This document shows positions 57,786 to 64,000 of a stretch of DNA of 64,000 bases, in pieces; the first letter of the stretch is position 1; each line of letters begins with the position of its first letter. The stretch covers positions 33,944,501 through 34,008,500 of the forward strand of contig JAJNNQ010000075.1 in assembly GCA_027886175.1 (NCBI GenBank). Direction: 5' to 3'. The DNA is from Phylloscopus collybita (lineage: Eukaryota; Chordata; Aves; Passeriformes; Phylloscopidae). The notes under the pieces are model-generated. The model had not been told where the DNA came from, searched no databases, and was given only the letters and a program-made list of their open reading frames with translations. A program made the translations under genes and the position numbers.

Positions 57786-64000
<6,215 letters not shown>

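Overview
The window is vertebrate nuclear DNA, almost certainly from a bird. It is AT-rich, with spliced exons separated by long introns, one strong CpG island, and CR1 LINE fragments, which are the typical avian retroposon. Two genes can be recognised by direct translation. Both lie on the + strand, and I know this order from mammals as CPA6 followed by ARFGEF1. There is no operon, CRISPR array, rRNA or tRNA that I can support.

1-6449: non-coding sequence taken to be CPA6 intron 2. Exons 1-2, which carry the signal peptide, were not found and are presumed to lie upstream. 6450-37692: nine CPA6 coding exons, numbered 3-11 by comparison with the human gene as I remember it. They have consistent GT-AG junctions and phases and encode 374 residues up to a TGA. 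The propeptide end, an RNRR furin-type site, and all metallocarboxypeptidase zinc-binding and catalytic residues are intact, so the gene looks functional. 37693 to about 39230: 3' UTR with several AATAAA signals and an (AT)18 microsatellite. About 39230-57050: intergenic, holding a CR1 copy with a reverse-transcriptase remnant, two unusually long unexplained ORFs (49013-49468 minus and 51955-52437 plus, the latter ending in an A-tail) and a 39-base poly-A. About 57050-58560: CpG island with the ARFGEF1 promoter, 5' UTR and first coding exon (ATG at 58062, donor after 58185). 58186-64000: start of ARFGEF1 intron 1.

CPA6 makes a secreted, matrix-associated carboxypeptidase. ARFGEF1 makes a cytosolic/Golgi guanine-nucleotide exchange factor for ARF GTPases. 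I see no functional link between them beyond neighbourhood.

The most notable non-gene signals are: a perfect 26-bp palindrome (12296-12321) and a 24-bp-arm hairpin (24469-24522), both in CPA6 intron 6; a ~220-bp direct duplication bracketing CPA6 exons 7-8; a CpG-rich patch on exon 3 and another in intron 6 (22320-22760); a possible decayed coiled-coil retropseudogene (about 18.9-21.5 kb, minus); and a pair of stop/start-overlapping upstream ORFs in the ARFGEF1 leader. No convincing new multi-gene system is present.
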